This document shows, piece by piece, positions 18,102 through 26,468 of a DNA stretch of 64,000 bases. The stretch spans positions 1 through 64,000 of the IMG/VR virus record IMGVR_UViG_3300032213_002833. One strand, written 5' to 3'. The position numbers and the translations under genes are program-made. Source of the stretch: a virus. How positions within the stretch are numbered: position 1 is the stretch's first letter; each line of letters starts with the position of its first letter. The notes below the pieces were generated by a model that made no database searches, was not told the DNA's origin, and saw only the letters and a program-made list of their open reading frames with translations.

Positions 18102-19716
18102 ATGATGATGTTTGGTTTGTTGTAAGTGACTGAAATGAACCAGTTACATTATTATATGAAGTAATTATGTCATTTATATTTTGTTGGCCTTGAAGAATAA
18201 CACTACCCAAACCAGAATTATTTACAAATTGTTCTAACCTAGCTCTAGTTTCAGCATTAAGTAAAGGTTTAAATTTAACTTTAGCATTGTTAAGAAAATC
18301 ACCAGTATCACTTGCAATTACTCTTCCTTTTAAAGAAACTGTAGCTATATTTTCTTTAGGAAAACTCCAAAGATTTATACAAGTTAAATTTTTAATTTTA
18401 TTACTATTTATAAAATCTTTTAAATTTGTAATATCTTGAGGGGCATTATATTCACTATTATTAACGATTTGATTTAATTGATCCCTATTTCTTGAAAAAA
18501 CTACTGTGGTTGGGGTTAGAGAAGTACTTGCTATTGTAGTTGTACTTTGAAAATTTTGTGATTTATATAAAGAAATAATAAATTGGTCTGTTAAATTAAA
18601 AGATGAAGTTTGGTTTTGTTGAGTTTGATTAATTGGAGGGTATGTTGAAAATAGTGATTGATATTCAGTTGGTGATGGAACTACTAAATTTTGATCAATG
18701 AATGGTGTTACTGATCCAGTTGGAGATAAAGGAGCAGTAGGAGAATTTTCTTTTAAAAAATCATTCCCATAAGCTTTCCAAGCGGATTTTGTACTGTTAC
18801 CACATTCTCCATATCCTGGTTTTGCTTTGTTTAGTGGTTTTCCACTAGTAGTCCATTTGTATTTTTTATTATCTAACCAATCTTGGAATTTTTTAATACC
18901 TTCTTCTCCTCCTGGGGGGCATTCTGTGTTGTTAGGTGATGGTTGAGTAGATTGGGTTACATTTGATGGAGTGGGTGGGGTAACAGTAGGTTGGGCAATA
19001 TCAAATGGGTTAAATGATGTTTGGGGTAAATTTACACCTTCTGGGGTTGGTTGGGAAAATATATTAGTTGAAGAAAATGGGTCTGAGGTTAAAGTAGATT
19101 GGGTAAATGTTTCAACTTCTGAATTAGGGTTTAAAATTGAGGGGTTTGGGTAATAAGCAACTTTATATACTCCTTGTCTAAGAGGTGGATTTGGTAGGGA
19201 AGAAGCTATTTGATTAACCTTATTTATAATATCAAAAAATTGTTGAGCTTCAGAAGTGTATTGTCCTAATATATTATTAAAACTATTAAGACTGTTATTT
19301 AAAGTATTAATATCAGTAGCTATATTATCCAATGAAGAAGTTGAATTACTTGAATTAAGATTTTGTTTAGTTTCTTCTAAAAGTTTTTTAAGTTCAGAAT
19401 CATCTGATTCTGGTTTTTTGAGTAAGTCATTTATTCGATTAACTCCTTGAGATATTTCATCCGCTAATAAAGTAATATCTTCAACTTTTTCTAAATTTAC
19501 TATTTGTTCATATGTAAATCCTACTATTGAACCAGTATAATATAATGTTCCATAAGCTGAACCATCTGGAGAAAATGTTTCTCTTACTAAAACTAGTTGG
19601 TTTAACTGGTTGGCCATTTTTTTAGCCATAGAAGGGAAATTCAATTTTGAAACTATATCTTCAGCAGTATAAGTTAAAGCATTTCCAAATATTAAATCAG
19701 GATTTATTACACTCAT
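18097..19716 (-). CDS. Baseplate-hub-region protein with peptidoglycan-binding-like motif
   Basis: A 539-residue protein. The N-terminal third is helical with a coiled-coil stretch (residues ~80-180). A Pro/Thr/Ser-rich linker follows, and around residues 270-315 there is a compact motif (GIKKFQDWLDNKKYKWTTSG, then a GYGECGNSTKSAWKAYGNDF segment). That motif resembles peptidoglycan_binding_1-like repeats found in phage tail proteins. It is encoded next to the gp5-like spike, so a cell-wall-contacting hub or spike accessory is plausible. The motif match is by eye only. Confidence 0.5.
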   Translation of the reverse strand: MSVINPDLIFGNALTYTAEDIVSKLNFPSMAKKMANQLNQLVLVRETFSPDGSAYGTLYYTGSIVGFTYEQIVNLEKVEDITLLADEISQGVNRINDLLKKPESDDSELKKLLEETKQNLNSSNSTSSLDNIATDINTLNNSLNSFNNILGQYTSEAQQFFDIINKVNQIASSLPNPPLRQGVYKVAYYPNPSILNPNSEVETFTQSTLTSDPFSSTNIFSQPTPEGVNLPQTSFNPFDIAQPTVTPPTPSNVTQSTQPSPNNTECPPGGEEGIKKFQDWLDNKKYKWTTSGKPLNKAKPGYGECGNSTKSAWKAYGNDFLKENSPTAPLSPTGSVTPFIDQNLVVPSPTEYQSLFSTYPPINQTQQNQTSSFNLTDQFIISLYKSQNFQSTTTIASTSLTPTTVVFSRNRDQLNQIVNNSEYNAPQDITNLKDFINSNKIKNLTCINLWSFPKENIATVSLKGRVIASDTGDFLNNAKVKFKPLLNAETRARLEQFVNNSGLGSVILQGQQNINDIITSYNNVTGSFQSLTTNQTSSL

Positions 19717-19717
19717 A

Positions 19718-20941
19718 TTATTGAATTTTTACAAATGAAGATTTAATTCCACCTTTTTCTCTATTTAAATATGGGAGAATATCATTATTTAAATATTGAA
19801 CAGCATTATAACAATGAATTTTTACACCAGTTGCTGTGGAATTTTGATAAAGTGTATCTGCTAAATTTCTAAGAGTAACAACTATATTTTTTAAAGTTTC
19901 AACAGTATCATTACCTAATAATACAGGTTGCATTACTTCAGGAGTATTTCCTAAAGTAATATTTGTACTAGAAATATTTACATTATCTGAATATAATGAA
20001 ATTTTAGGGCTAGATATGTTAATTTGATTTTGTCCACTTACAATGATATCATCTTTAGCATTTAAAACTAATCTACTAGAATTAAATAATATTTGTGGAT
20101 TTTTATATGATGAAGGAGTTGGTAATGATTTAGCACTTAACTTTAAATTTACAGATTGATAAGACGTTAAATAAATTGAAGATAAATCTTGGTTTATGTC
20201 TTCAGTAACTGGGAGGAAGCCAACAGCTAAATTATCTTTTCTTTGTCCGTTTCTTAATATAGTAATTGGGTCTCCATTTTCACCTGAGGTAGACCAATTA
20301 TTTGAATAAATGCTTAAAGACTTAGCCGTGTTACCTAATCTTATACTATTTCCAAATCTTCCTTCATGTATTACATCCCCAGCAAAAGGCATTAATGGGT
20401 GAATATCCTCTTTTTCTACAAAAGTATCTTGACTAGCATTAATAGGAGAATTAGGATTTTCAGTTGTTTCTGAGTCTATTCCTGAGATTCTATAAGCACC
20501 TGCTTCTACTTGATCATATGTTTGTTGTTGGAAAAATGGTTGTCCATTATCTAAAAATTGGGGTAAACCATTATAATGGGGTGTATTCCATAAATTAACA
20601 GAACTTACATAATAAAATTCCTTTTTTAAATTTCTTTTTGCCCCTGCTGTAGGGACTGCTAAAAAGAAACATTGAACATATTCTCCAACTAAAGGATAAT
20701 TTCTAATATTTGGAAAAAATGGTTTTGCTGTTTTAATCTCACCAGCACTATTTGAACCTAAATTTTCAAAATAAATTAAACCTATTCCATTTAAATCTAA
20801 ACCAGTTTCATTAAATTTTGGATGATTTTCATCTAAAATAATATCCACAACCCTTCCCATAACCAAAGACCCCTTTGAAGGGTTGGATGAAAAATTTTTA
20901 CCTTGGTTAAGACCTGAAAGGCCATTTCTGAGAATAGGCAT
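19718..20941 (-). CDS. Baseplate central spike, gp5-like, no lysozyme domain
   Basis: A 407-residue protein. The N-terminal ~110 residues (SLVMGRVVDIILDENHPKFN, later NYPLVGEYVQCFFLAVP) look like the OB fold of gp5/gpV-type spike proteins. Residues ~270-335 form short alternating strands (VLNAKDDIIVSGQNQINISS, then SPKISLYSDNVNISSTNITL) typical of the triple-stranded beta-helix needle. T4 gp5 has a lysozyme domain between these two parts; no lysozyme signature is visible here. It stands upstream of the other baseplate genes. The call depends on fold-level resemblance. Confidence 0.65.
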   Translation of the reverse strand: MPILRNGLSGLNQGKNFSSNPSKGSLVMGRVVDIILDENHPKFNETGLDLNGIGLIYFENLGSNSAGEIKTAKPFFPNIRNYPLVGEYVQCFFLAVPTAGAKRNLKKEFYYVSSVNLWNTPHYNGLPQFLDNGQPFFQQQTYDQVEAGAYRISGIDSETTENPNSPINASQDTFVEKEDIHPLMPFAGDVIHEGRFGNSIRLGNTAKSLSIYSNNWSTSGENGDPITILRNGQRKDNLAVGFLPVTEDINQDLSSIYLTSYQSVNLKLSAKSLPTPSSYKNPQILFNSSRLVLNAKDDIIVSGQNQINISSPKISLYSDNVNISSTNITLGNTPEVMQPVLLGNDTVETLKNIVVTLRNLADTLYQNSTATGVKIHCYNAVQYLNNDILPYLNREKGGIKSSFVKIQ

Positions 20942-21279
20942 TAATTTTTAGGATTAAATTTTTGTACCTCGTTTAGTAATTGTTGTTTTTCTTCTTCAGT
21001 CATCCCAAACCCATCTTCTTCAGATTTATTTGAAGCTAAAGCACGTTGAACAATAGTAGCCATTTTAACTAATTGTTCATCGTTTTTAATTCCTAATTCC
21101 ATGTATTCTTTAATTAATGGAACTATTAAAGTAGCATCACCTATATCATTAATAAGTGGTTTTAATTCACCTATTAAAGCAGTAATTTGAACTTCTTTTT
21201 TCTTTTGATTGTCGTATATTTCTTTTAGTAAGTCAGAAAATTTTTTCTTACCAAATATGTTAGATTCTAAATTACTCAT
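20941..21279 (-). CDS. Small helical tail-operon protein (112 aa)
   Basis: A highly charged helical protein (MSNLESNIFGKKKFSDLLKE, later LIVPLIKEYMELGIKNDEQL). It overlaps the spike gene by 1 nt. The proline-poor helical content and small size suit a tail assembly chaperone or hub partner, but no family was recognised. An ATATTTATA element lies 16 nt upstream of its start. Confidence 0.5.
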   Translation of the reverse strand: MSNLESNIFGKKKFSDLLKEIYDNQKKKEVQITALIGELKPLINDIGDATLIVPLIKEYMELGIKNDEQLVKMATIVQRALASNKSEEDGFGMTEEEKQQLLNEVQKFNPKN

Positions 21280-21295
21280 ATTGTTGTTTTTTGAG

Positions 21296-21304
21296 TATAA
21301 ATAT
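21296..21304 (-). promoter_or_regulatory. ATATTTATA late-gene element
   Basis: Plus-strand TATAAATAT between the sigma-factor-like gene and the 112-residue gene, 16 nt upstream of the latter. Confidence 0.35.
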
Positions 21305-21319
21305 GAGGATGTACAAAGA

Positions 21320-22051
21320 TTACAAGTTTATATACCCATTTTCTAAATAAAACACATAATGTTTTTTAAATACATCATAAAGAGTATTTGCTATTTTTGT
21401 AATTTTAGGTGTTTTAGCTTCAGGAACCATTTCATGTATGTAAATGTATAAAGCTTTTTTATTGAAAATATCTATTTGATCTCTTTTTCTAAACAATTCT
21501 AAAACAGCATCTGCAATTTTAGCATCATTTTCTTTTGGGAAAAAATCATATAAATTTACAGTAACATGATTTGTATAATTATCTATAAAATATGAAAGTT
21601 TATCTACTTCATTTGATGACTCTAACGTATAAGAATAAGAATCATCTTTAGATAATTCATCCACTGATGTTTTTTTAATTTTAGATTTATAATTTTTATC
21701 GTTATATAAAATACACCATCGTTTAACTATAGTCCCAAAATAAGAATATGCTTTAGCTCCATTATTTGGATTAAATAAATGGATTTTAGAGAGTAAAAAT
21801 ACTATAATTTCATGTTGTAAATGTTCTAAATTTTCTACCTCGGTATGATAAAACTTAAAAGTATGAATTATATTTTGGGTAAGTTTAAAAAAAGCATAAT
21901 GTATTTTTTCTTCATATATTTTACTTCTCAATTCTGAATCAGTAGTATTGTTATATAATACAATCGCATCTTCAGTTTCTTGGGTAAAATAATTTTTACT
22001 TTTGGGCTTTCTAGTCACTTTTTTAGTTGAATTTCCTAAGGTTAAACTCAT
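21320..22051 (-). CDS. Probable late-transcription sigma factor, gp55-like
   Basis: A 243-residue protein with the overall pattern of T4-type gp55 late sigma factors. A basic N-terminus is followed by a sigma region-2-like helical core (KIHYAFFKLTQNIIHTFKFY, then VENLEHLQHEIIVFLLSKIH, then AKAYSYFGTIVKRWCILYND). The Y-x-G-x-x-x-K-R-W segment resembles the region 2.3/2.4 recognition helix. gp55 directs host polymerase to TATAAATA late promoters, and such elements occur before several structural genes here. The start overlaps the end of the upstream membrane-protein gene. Similarity is by eye; it is slightly longer than T4 gp55 (185 aa). Confidence 0.65.
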   Translation of the reverse strand: MSLTLGNSTKKVTRKPKSKNYFTQETEDAIVLYNNTTDSELRSKIYEEKIHYAFFKLTQNIIHTFKFYHTEVENLEHLQHEIIVFLLSKIHLFNPNNGAKAYSYFGTIVKRWCILYNDKNYKSKIKKTSVDELSKDDSYSYTLESSNEVDKLSYFIDNYTNHVTVNLYDFFPKENDAKIADAVLELFRKRDQIDIFNKKALYIYIHEMVPEAKTPKITKIANTLYDVFKKHYVFYLENGYINL

Positions 22052-22310
22052 TGAGTATGTTTTGAATTTCTAATATTGATTTAAAAATGACTCCTACGTC
22101 ATCGTCTTTTTCAAAAATACCTGCACGATCTACTTCTTTAAGTTTTTTTTCTGAAATTTCAATTACACGAGATAAGCTATCTAGATAATTTAGGTATCCC
22201 ATCAATATGTCTTCTGATTTTTCTTGTTTTTTCATCAAATTGAAAGTCGTGAATCCTAAGACCACGACTATAACAGATAAAACACATGTTACAATTATTA
22301 ATGCTATCAT
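22023..22310 (-). CDS. Small membrane protein with cytoplasmic helix
   Basis: A 95-residue protein with one N-terminal transmembrane segment (MIALIIVTCVLSVIVVVLGF, continuing to residue ~25) and a charged helical tail. It overlaps the sigma-like gene by 29 nt at its 3' end and the HD-domain gene by 4 nt at its start (ATGA-type), suggesting translational coupling. Function unknown. Confidence 0.55.
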   Translation of the reverse strand: MIALIIVTCVLSVIVVVLGFTTFNLMKKQEKSEDILMGYLNYLDSLSRVIEISEKKLKEVDRAGIFEKDDDVGVIFKSILEIQNILNEFNLRKFN

Positions 22311-23101
22311 ATATTATCTAATAAATTTTTTAAACTATCACTTTTAAATGAACCTAATGCCTTTTCCTTTGTTGAAGTCTTTTTAGACATGTTTGGTTTA
22401 TTCCCTAATGTATAATTTTCTTTTTTAACATCCACGGATTTTTTACCTTCTTTTAATTTAGGTAACCATTCACGTTCAAATTCAATACGTGCCGCCATTA
22501 AATCTGCCTGATGTAAGATAAAAGGAAGAGATGTTCTTGGTTTTTGTTCCGGCATAAAATTTAAAAGGTATTTCTTATTTGCTTCATCATATAAACCATC
22601 ATGAGTCTGGATAGCAACCATTTCATTAAATGTATACTGGATACCATGTGATTGTAACATAAATAATCCTCTATCTGGAACAGATGAAAATGGAACTTTT
22701 GTATTAAACATGTAATCTTCTCCTAATTTATCTTTTCTCCATTGATCAGTCTGAGGTATATATGATTCTTCATCTTCGGACCCCATTTTACCTAGATCAT
22801 GATTTAAAGCTGAAAATACTAATTCTTCAGATGTAAAAGTAGACATATCAGCTCCTTCACTTGCCCATAAATCATATTGTTTTAAAGCGCATCTAATAAC
22901 GCGTAAAACATGTTCTACATACCCTCCAGGGAAAGCATTATGATATTCTTTTTTATGCGCGGCAGGCATTAACATTAAACGTTCAGAATATTGAGTGTAA
23001 AATTCTAAAACTTTTTCTTTACGTGGGGAAGAAATATAACCATCAATATAAGACATTAATTCTTCCCAATTGTCTTGGATTTGTTCGGCTGTTAAATTCA
23101 T
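22307..23101 (-). CDS. HD-domain phosphohydrolase
   Basis: A 264-residue protein with the metal-binding residues of the HD superfamily. His64 lies in GGYVEHVLRV, His101-Asp102 in ALNHDLGKMG and Asp200 in HQADLMAARI, with THDG at 167-170 as a further candidate ligand. Such proteins hydrolyse phosphomonoester or nucleotide substrates. The substrate is not predictable, but a nucleotide-pool or signalling-nucleotide role is plausible in a phage. The C-terminal ~50 residues are Lys-rich and probably disordered. Confidence 0.75.
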   Translation of the reverse strand: MNLTAEQIQDNWEELMSYIDGYISSPRKEKVLEFYTQYSERLMLMPAAHKKEYHNAFPGGYVEHVLRVIRCALKQYDLWASEGADMSTFTSEELVFSALNHDLGKMGSEDEESYIPQTDQWRKDKLGEDYMFNTKVPFSSVPDRGLFMLQSHGIQYTFNEMVAIQTHDGLYDEANKKYLLNFMPEQKPRTSLPFILHQADLMAARIEFEREWLPKLKEGKKSVDVKKENYTLGNKPNMSKKTSTKEKALGSFKSDSLKNLLDNI

Positions 23102-23117
23102 AACTTTTATTTATTAA

Positions 23118-23291
23118 TTAATTTTCGTTTTCTCTTTCTACAATTGATTGGGTATCATCCCTTACTTCAAGAACTTCTTGTAAGATTTCTCTAGCTGCTT
23201 CTATATTTCTTTCGTTTAAAGCATTTCTTAAACGTTTTAATTTACCTTCCATAGACTCCAAGCGTCTCAATACTAATTCTTTATATTTCAT
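23118..23291 (-). CDS. Small coiled-coil protein (57 aa)
   Basis: An ATG at 23291 opens a 57-residue frame (MKYKELVLRRLESMEGKLKR, then LRNALNERNIEAAREILQEV). It is almost entirely charged amphipathic helix. It fills the gap upstream of the HD-domain gene with correct strand and spacing. No family recognised. Confidence 0.55.
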   Translation of the reverse strand: MKYKELVLRRLESMEGKLKRLRNALNERNIEAAREILQEVLEVRDDTQSIVERENEN

Positions 23292-23385
23292 TTTTATTTA
23301 TTTACTTATTTTATTATAACATTTTATATTCTAAATATTTTTTAAATTAAAATATAATTAAAGGTAATAACTTTCTTTTGGGGAG

Positions 23386-23838
23386 TCACGCTTCTTTAAA
23401 AGAAGCTTTAAGAATTTCTTTTTCTATAAATTTCTGGATTTTGATTAAAAAAGCACATTTTTCATAATCCTCTATACTTTCAAAATACTTTATGCTCGAT
23501 TTTACACAAAATAACATTTCAGATGTAGAATTATATTGTAAAGCCTCCTTCCAATCTTTTTTTCTTACATTACATTCACTTATCCAAAACCAAGCCCTAT
23601 TAAACATCATAAAATCCCCAGCTTCATCAATTCCTAAAATATCTAAATCTTTATCAGCTTTAGAAAAAAACCCTACTACTTGTTTTTTAAAGTTCATCCC
23701 ATTCAGAATCATTTTAGTAAACATCCCAATCCTAAAATGTGGGGTTTCTTTAAATTCGTCAAGATTTTTTTTGGTTTTCTTATCTAATTTATTTTCATCA
23801 TCAAACCCAAATAATGCAAATATTCCCCCTAATCCCAT
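23386..23838 (-). CDS. Hypothetical protein (150 aa)
   Basis: Starts MGLGGIFALFGFDDENKLDK. The remainder is helical with aromatic and cysteine residues (FNRAWFWISECNVRKKDWKE), and the C-terminal half has the look of a helical-repeat protein. Flanked by other small genes on the same strand. No homologous family recognised. Confidence 0.5.
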   Translation of the reverse strand: MGLGGIFALFGFDDENKLDKKTKKNLDEFKETPHFRIGMFTKMILNGMNFKKQVVGFFSKADKDLDILGIDEAGDFMMFNRAWFWISECNVRKKDWKEALQYNSTSEMLFCVKSSIKYFESIEDYEKCAFLIKIQKFIEKEILKASFKEA

Positions 23839-23879
23839 ATGCCTATATGTATATACAATTACTTAATTAAATACGCGCG

Positions 23880-24119
23880 TTAATTCGTTGATCTTAAATG
23901 TTTAATTTTTAATCCTAAATTATTTAATTCATCTTCCAATAATGAAATTGATTTTTTTAATTCATCATATGCTCTAATCGGATTTAAAAAATCCGGATTT
24001 GCAGGATGGTATTGCCATACTTCATCAAGCATTATATTATAACCTATCAATTCATTTTGAATATTAGATATTTTTTGCTCTAATTGATGTAGTTCCATGG
24101 CTACAATTTGTTCATACAT
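23880..24119 (-). CDS. Small coiled-coil protein (79 aa)
   Basis: The product has two amphipathic helices around a central YHPANPDF turn (residues ~37-44). The start at 24119 overlaps the stop of the upstream T5orf172-like gene by 8 nt. An in-frame ATG at 24098 (MELHQLEQ) is an alternative start without overlap. No family recognised. Confidence 0.5.
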   Translation of the reverse strand: MYEQIVAMELHQLEQKISNIQNELIGYNIMLDEVWQYHPANPDFLNPIRAYDELKKSISLLEDELNNLGLKIKHLRSTN

Positions 24120-24564
24120 ATTTTGCTCCTATTTGTTCTATAATTTGTTTAGCTTCTTCCAACGATATTCTAAAAAATTCTCTTTGAGGATTAACTCTTT
24201 GTTTTTTAAAATATTTGTGAACCTCTTGTTCTATACGTTCACCTTTAAAACATTTAAAGGCCCATTCCACTTCATAACCCATAGGAACCCCAGTTCCTCG
24301 AGATACTTGAGTTGCTCTAGCAAATGGATCTTTTTTAGTATAACCTATTTTTATCATATTTGGGATTGCGGGATTAGACAAGATATAAACCCATTCATCA
24401 CCTTCGCGGCCAACAAATAGACCTCGTTTTTTACCCGTGTAATACGTTATTTTATCCCAACCATCTTCTTGCTCTTGAACCGTAAAATATGTAGGTGGAT
24501 TATTTGAGTAATCTTCAGAACAAGGAATAAATTTTTTAGCTTCTTCATATGTAATACGTTCCAT
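24112..24564 (-). CDS. T5orf172/MUG113-type GIY-YIG-superfamily protein
   Basis: A 150-residue protein. The core DEWVYILSNPAIPNMIKIGY, followed by TKKDPFARATQVSRGTGVPM and a helix with EVHKYFKKQRVNPQREFFRI, matches the T5orf172 / MUG113 domain, a GIY-YIG nuclease relative found in phages. The Y-x-L/I and K-I-G-Y positions correspond to the two short strands of the fold, and Arg and Glu candidates lie in the helix. Whether it cleaves DNA is not known for most members. Confidence 0.75.
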   Translation of the reverse strand: MERITYEEAKKFIPCSEDYSNNPPTYFTVQEQEDGWDKITYYTGKKRGLFVGREGDEWVYILSNPAIPNMIKIGYTKKDPFARATQVSRGTGVPMGYEVEWAFKCFKGERIEQEVHKYFKKQRVNPQREFFRISLEEAKQIIEQIGAKYV

Positions 24565-24567
24565 AAT

Positions 24568-24807
24568 TTAAAATCTAGCTTTAGCACCCGATCCTTTATA
24601 CCAAGGTAAACCTTCTCTTTCTTTTAAAATTTTACTATATTGTGCCTCCGTATATTTGATTCCATTCAAATAATACTCACGTTTTTTATAATTCCCTCCA
24701 GGAATCAAAGCAGGACCTTCCCAATTATGTAACTTACCATCAAAGGTATACATTATAGTTCCGTCTGCTGTTGTTAATTTTCTTGGTTTTTGATAAGTGT
24801 TGCTCAT
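24568..24807 (-). CDS. Small phage protein with DGKLHxxxGPA motif
   Basis: A 79-residue protein containing TMYTFDGKLHNWEGPALI followed by REYYLNGIKYT. This DGKLHR-EDGPA / YLNG pattern recurs in hydrophilic phage and viral proteins whose role is unknown to me. It overlaps the upstream membrane-protein gene by 4 nt. Confidence 0.55.
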   Translation of the reverse strand: MSNTYQKPRKLTTADGTIMYTFDGKLHNWEGPALIPGGNYKKREYYLNGIKYTEAQYSKILKEREGLPWYKGSGAKARF

Positions 24808-25070
24808 GTATTTTTATTTAGATTTTCCAAAATTACTAATATTCTTGCTTTTATTCTTGCAGATTTAAATTGCAAATAAAATACTACAGTCAATCCTATA
24901 AGTCCTAAAATATTAATCAAATTAAGTGTTAACACATTATAAGACATTAAAATAATTTCCAACAGGAAAAAACCTGTTATAATCATCAATGTATTAACAA
25001 CAATACTTAATTCACTATCCAATTTTTGGATTTGAGCCTCAATTTCTTTTTTGTCTACTAATTCTAACAT
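24804..25070 (-). CDS. Small two-helix membrane protein
   Basis: An 88-residue protein with two hydrophobic segments (residues ~24-44, VVNTLMIITGFFLLEIILMS, and ~48-66, LTLNLINILGLIGLTVVFYL) between charged ends. A promoter module of the shared type lies just upstream at 25083-25123, which groups it with the middle-type genes. Function unknown. Confidence 0.55.
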   Translation of the reverse strand: MLELVDKKEIEAQIQKLDSELSIVVNTLMIITGFFLLEIILMSYNVLTLNLINILGLIGLTVVFYLQFKSARIKARILVILENLNKNT

Positions 25071-25082
25071 AACCTTTATTTT

Positions 25083-25123
25083 TATATCCCAATATACGAA
25101 TCAAAAATCCAATAACCAAGGAT
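25083..25123 (-). promoter_or_regulatory. Shared promoter module, TTG variant
   Basis: On the coding strand: ATCCTTG, exactly 20 nt, TATATT, GGGATATA. It precedes the start at 25070. The -33 position holds TTG, the Bacteroidetes host element, instead of the GGA box. This is the most downstream copy of the family. Confidence 0.65.
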
Positions 25124-25125
25124 TT

Positions 25126-25563
25126 TTAATAAATTGGTTGCTCCCAAGAAGAAGTTACATTATTCCATAATTGTGAAATTAAATTCCAGCTTCCACTAGG
25201 ATAAGTTCCTCCATTTATAATAAATGGGTTTAATATACCTGGACCATATAATTCTTCAGGGGTTAGGGAAGGATTTGAATTAACTGTAACAATTAAAGGT
25301 CCTGTTCCTCTTAAATATACATTATCGGGGTTAATTGGTATAGTTGGAGTAAAGTCAAAGCTTGAATTTCCCGGGGGAATAACAGCACCTAAAATGTAAG
25401 AAGAGGTAACTACCCAATTAGGGTCAATGTTTACAAAATTTTCAAGAGTACCAACTATATTTTGTAATGAAGTTGAATCGTATACTTGTTGAAAGTTACG
25501 AATAGTTTCAATTACAAAGTAAACTGATCCTGATGATGGGTTTGAGAATGTAAAAGTAGACAT
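25126..25563 (-). CDS. Probable virion-associated protein (145 aa)
   Basis: A Ser/Asn/Pro/Gly-rich beta-type protein (MSTFTFSNPSSGSVYFVIET, later VYLRGTGPLIVTVNSNPSLT) with composition like the tail proteins at the left of the window. It stands apart from the main tail operon. A GATAAATATT-type element lies upstream. The structural role is inferred only from composition. Confidence 0.45.
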   Translation of the reverse strand: MSTFTFSNPSSGSVYFVIETIRNFQQVYDSTSLQNIVGTLENFVNIDPNWVVTSSYILGAVIPPGNSSFDFTPTIPINPDNVYLRGTGPLIVTVNSNPSLTPEELYGPGILNPFIINGGTYPSGSWNLISQLWNNVTSSWEQPIY

Positions 25564-25584
25564 TTATCGTTTTGACGATAAATA

Positions 25585-25827
25585 TTATTTTTTTACGTTC
25601 CAACTAAAGAAGTTGTTAAGCCATTTTTTACGGCCCGTACAATTACATTCTTGTAAACCAAACCATTCTTTGTATCGTTCTTGGGTAATACCAAATCTAG
25701 TTAATGTTGATTCAACAACATCACCCAAACCACGTCTTTGAAGTTCTTCTTGGGTCATTTCGTGGTTAATTCCTTTTGATTGTAATTCATTGATTACTTG
25801 GTCCATTTCTTGTCTTACGTCACTCAT
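25585..25827 (-). CDS. Small protein with C-terminal CxC motif
   Basis: An 80-residue helical protein ending in GLQECNCTGRKKWLNNFFSW. I have seen this CNC-x-x-RKKWLN type of ending in other phage proteins, but the function is unknown; the two Cys could bind metal. An ATATTTATA element is 13 nt upstream of its start. Confidence 0.5.
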   Translation of the reverse strand: MSDVRQEMDQVINELQSKGINHEMTQEELQRRGLGDVVESTLTRFGITQERYKEWFGLQECNCTGRKKWLNNFFSWNVKK

Positions 25828-25839
25828 AATTTTTATTTA

Positions 25840-26013
25840 TTATAAATATGTTTGACTTAAGTCTAGTTCGTGCTCGTAAAAATAAAGACAACACCACTTT
25901 GGGTTGTCACATTTTAGTTTTACCATTTTCCCACCATAACATCCTACTTGAAGTACGGTTGCCATGCCTGAAAATCTGGTTTTAACTCTGTCTCCTACTT
26001 TTAGTTTTTCCAT
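25840..26013 (-). CDS. Small SH3/KOW-like Cys-rich protein (57 aa)
   Basis: An ATG at 26013 opens a 57-residue frame. The N-terminus MEKLKVGDRVKTRFSGMATV resembles an SH3/KOW-type beta barrel (VGDRV-x-TRFSG-x-ATV), followed by CDNPKWCCLYF with three clustered Cys. Its first 32 nt overlap the end of the upstream gene in another frame, and AAAGGAAAAAT precedes the ATG. No homolog recognised. Confidence 0.5.
   Translation of the reverse strand: MEKLKVGDRVKTRFSGMATVLQVGCYGGKMVKLKCDNPKWCCLYFYEHELDLSQTYL
25841..25849 (-). promoter_or_regulatory. ATATTTATA late-gene element
   Basis: Plus-strand TATAAATAT, 13 nt upstream of the start at 25827. It overlaps the last codons of the 57-residue gene. Confidence 0.35.
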
Positions 26014-26194
26014 ATTTTTCCTTTATTTCGTCTAATATGTTGGTTAAAACGCCTTTCTTAAACGCATCATAGTCCTCCTGGTTGTCCTTAGGAAACGCAC
26101 TTAAATACGTATTATCTATTGGATCTAACGGGTAAAGATAAAATCCTTCCCTAATTTTTTTCTTTTGTTTTCTTGGTATTCTAAATTTTGTCAT
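25982..26194 (-). CDS. Hypothetical basic protein (70 aa)
   Basis: Begins MTKFRIPRKQKKKIREGFYL, with a strongly basic N-terminus, then a YPLDPIDNTYLS segment and a helical tail. It is directly adjacent to the upstream 87-residue gene (next nucleotide). No family recognised. Confidence 0.5.
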   Translation of the reverse strand: MTKFRIPRKQKKKIREGFYLYPLDPIDNTYLSAFPKDNQEDYDAFKKGVLTNILDEIKEKYGKTKSRRQS

Positions 26195-26458
26195 TTAAAG
26201 ACTATTAAATTCATTTTGTAATTCATCTCTCTCAAGTTTGGCTCTCTCTAGTTCTTTAGTTAACATTTCCTTTACAAAATCTTTAGATGAATATCTTAAT
26301 TCCATTTCACTGTTTCTCCCACATGACCCTACTGAATAACTGATTTTAACTAATCTAGAACAAGTGGCTTTTGCACGGATTAAATTATTTATATACTTGG
26401 TAAGTTCATCAATTTGATCATTTAATTTTTTTGCTTGGTAAAATGTTTCATTTTTCAT
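26195..26458 (-). CDS. Hypothetical coiled-coil protein (87 aa)
   Basis: Helical at both ends with a central segment containing CSRLVKISYSVGSCGRNSEM. A shared promoter module of the TTTG type lies upstream (26469-26509). No family recognised. Confidence 0.5.
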   Translation of the reverse strand: MKNETFYQAKKLNDQIDELTKYINNLIRAKATCSRLVKISYSVGSCGRNSEMELRYSSKDFVKEMLTKELERAKLERDELQNEFNSL

Positions 26459-26468
26459 ATAACCTGTT

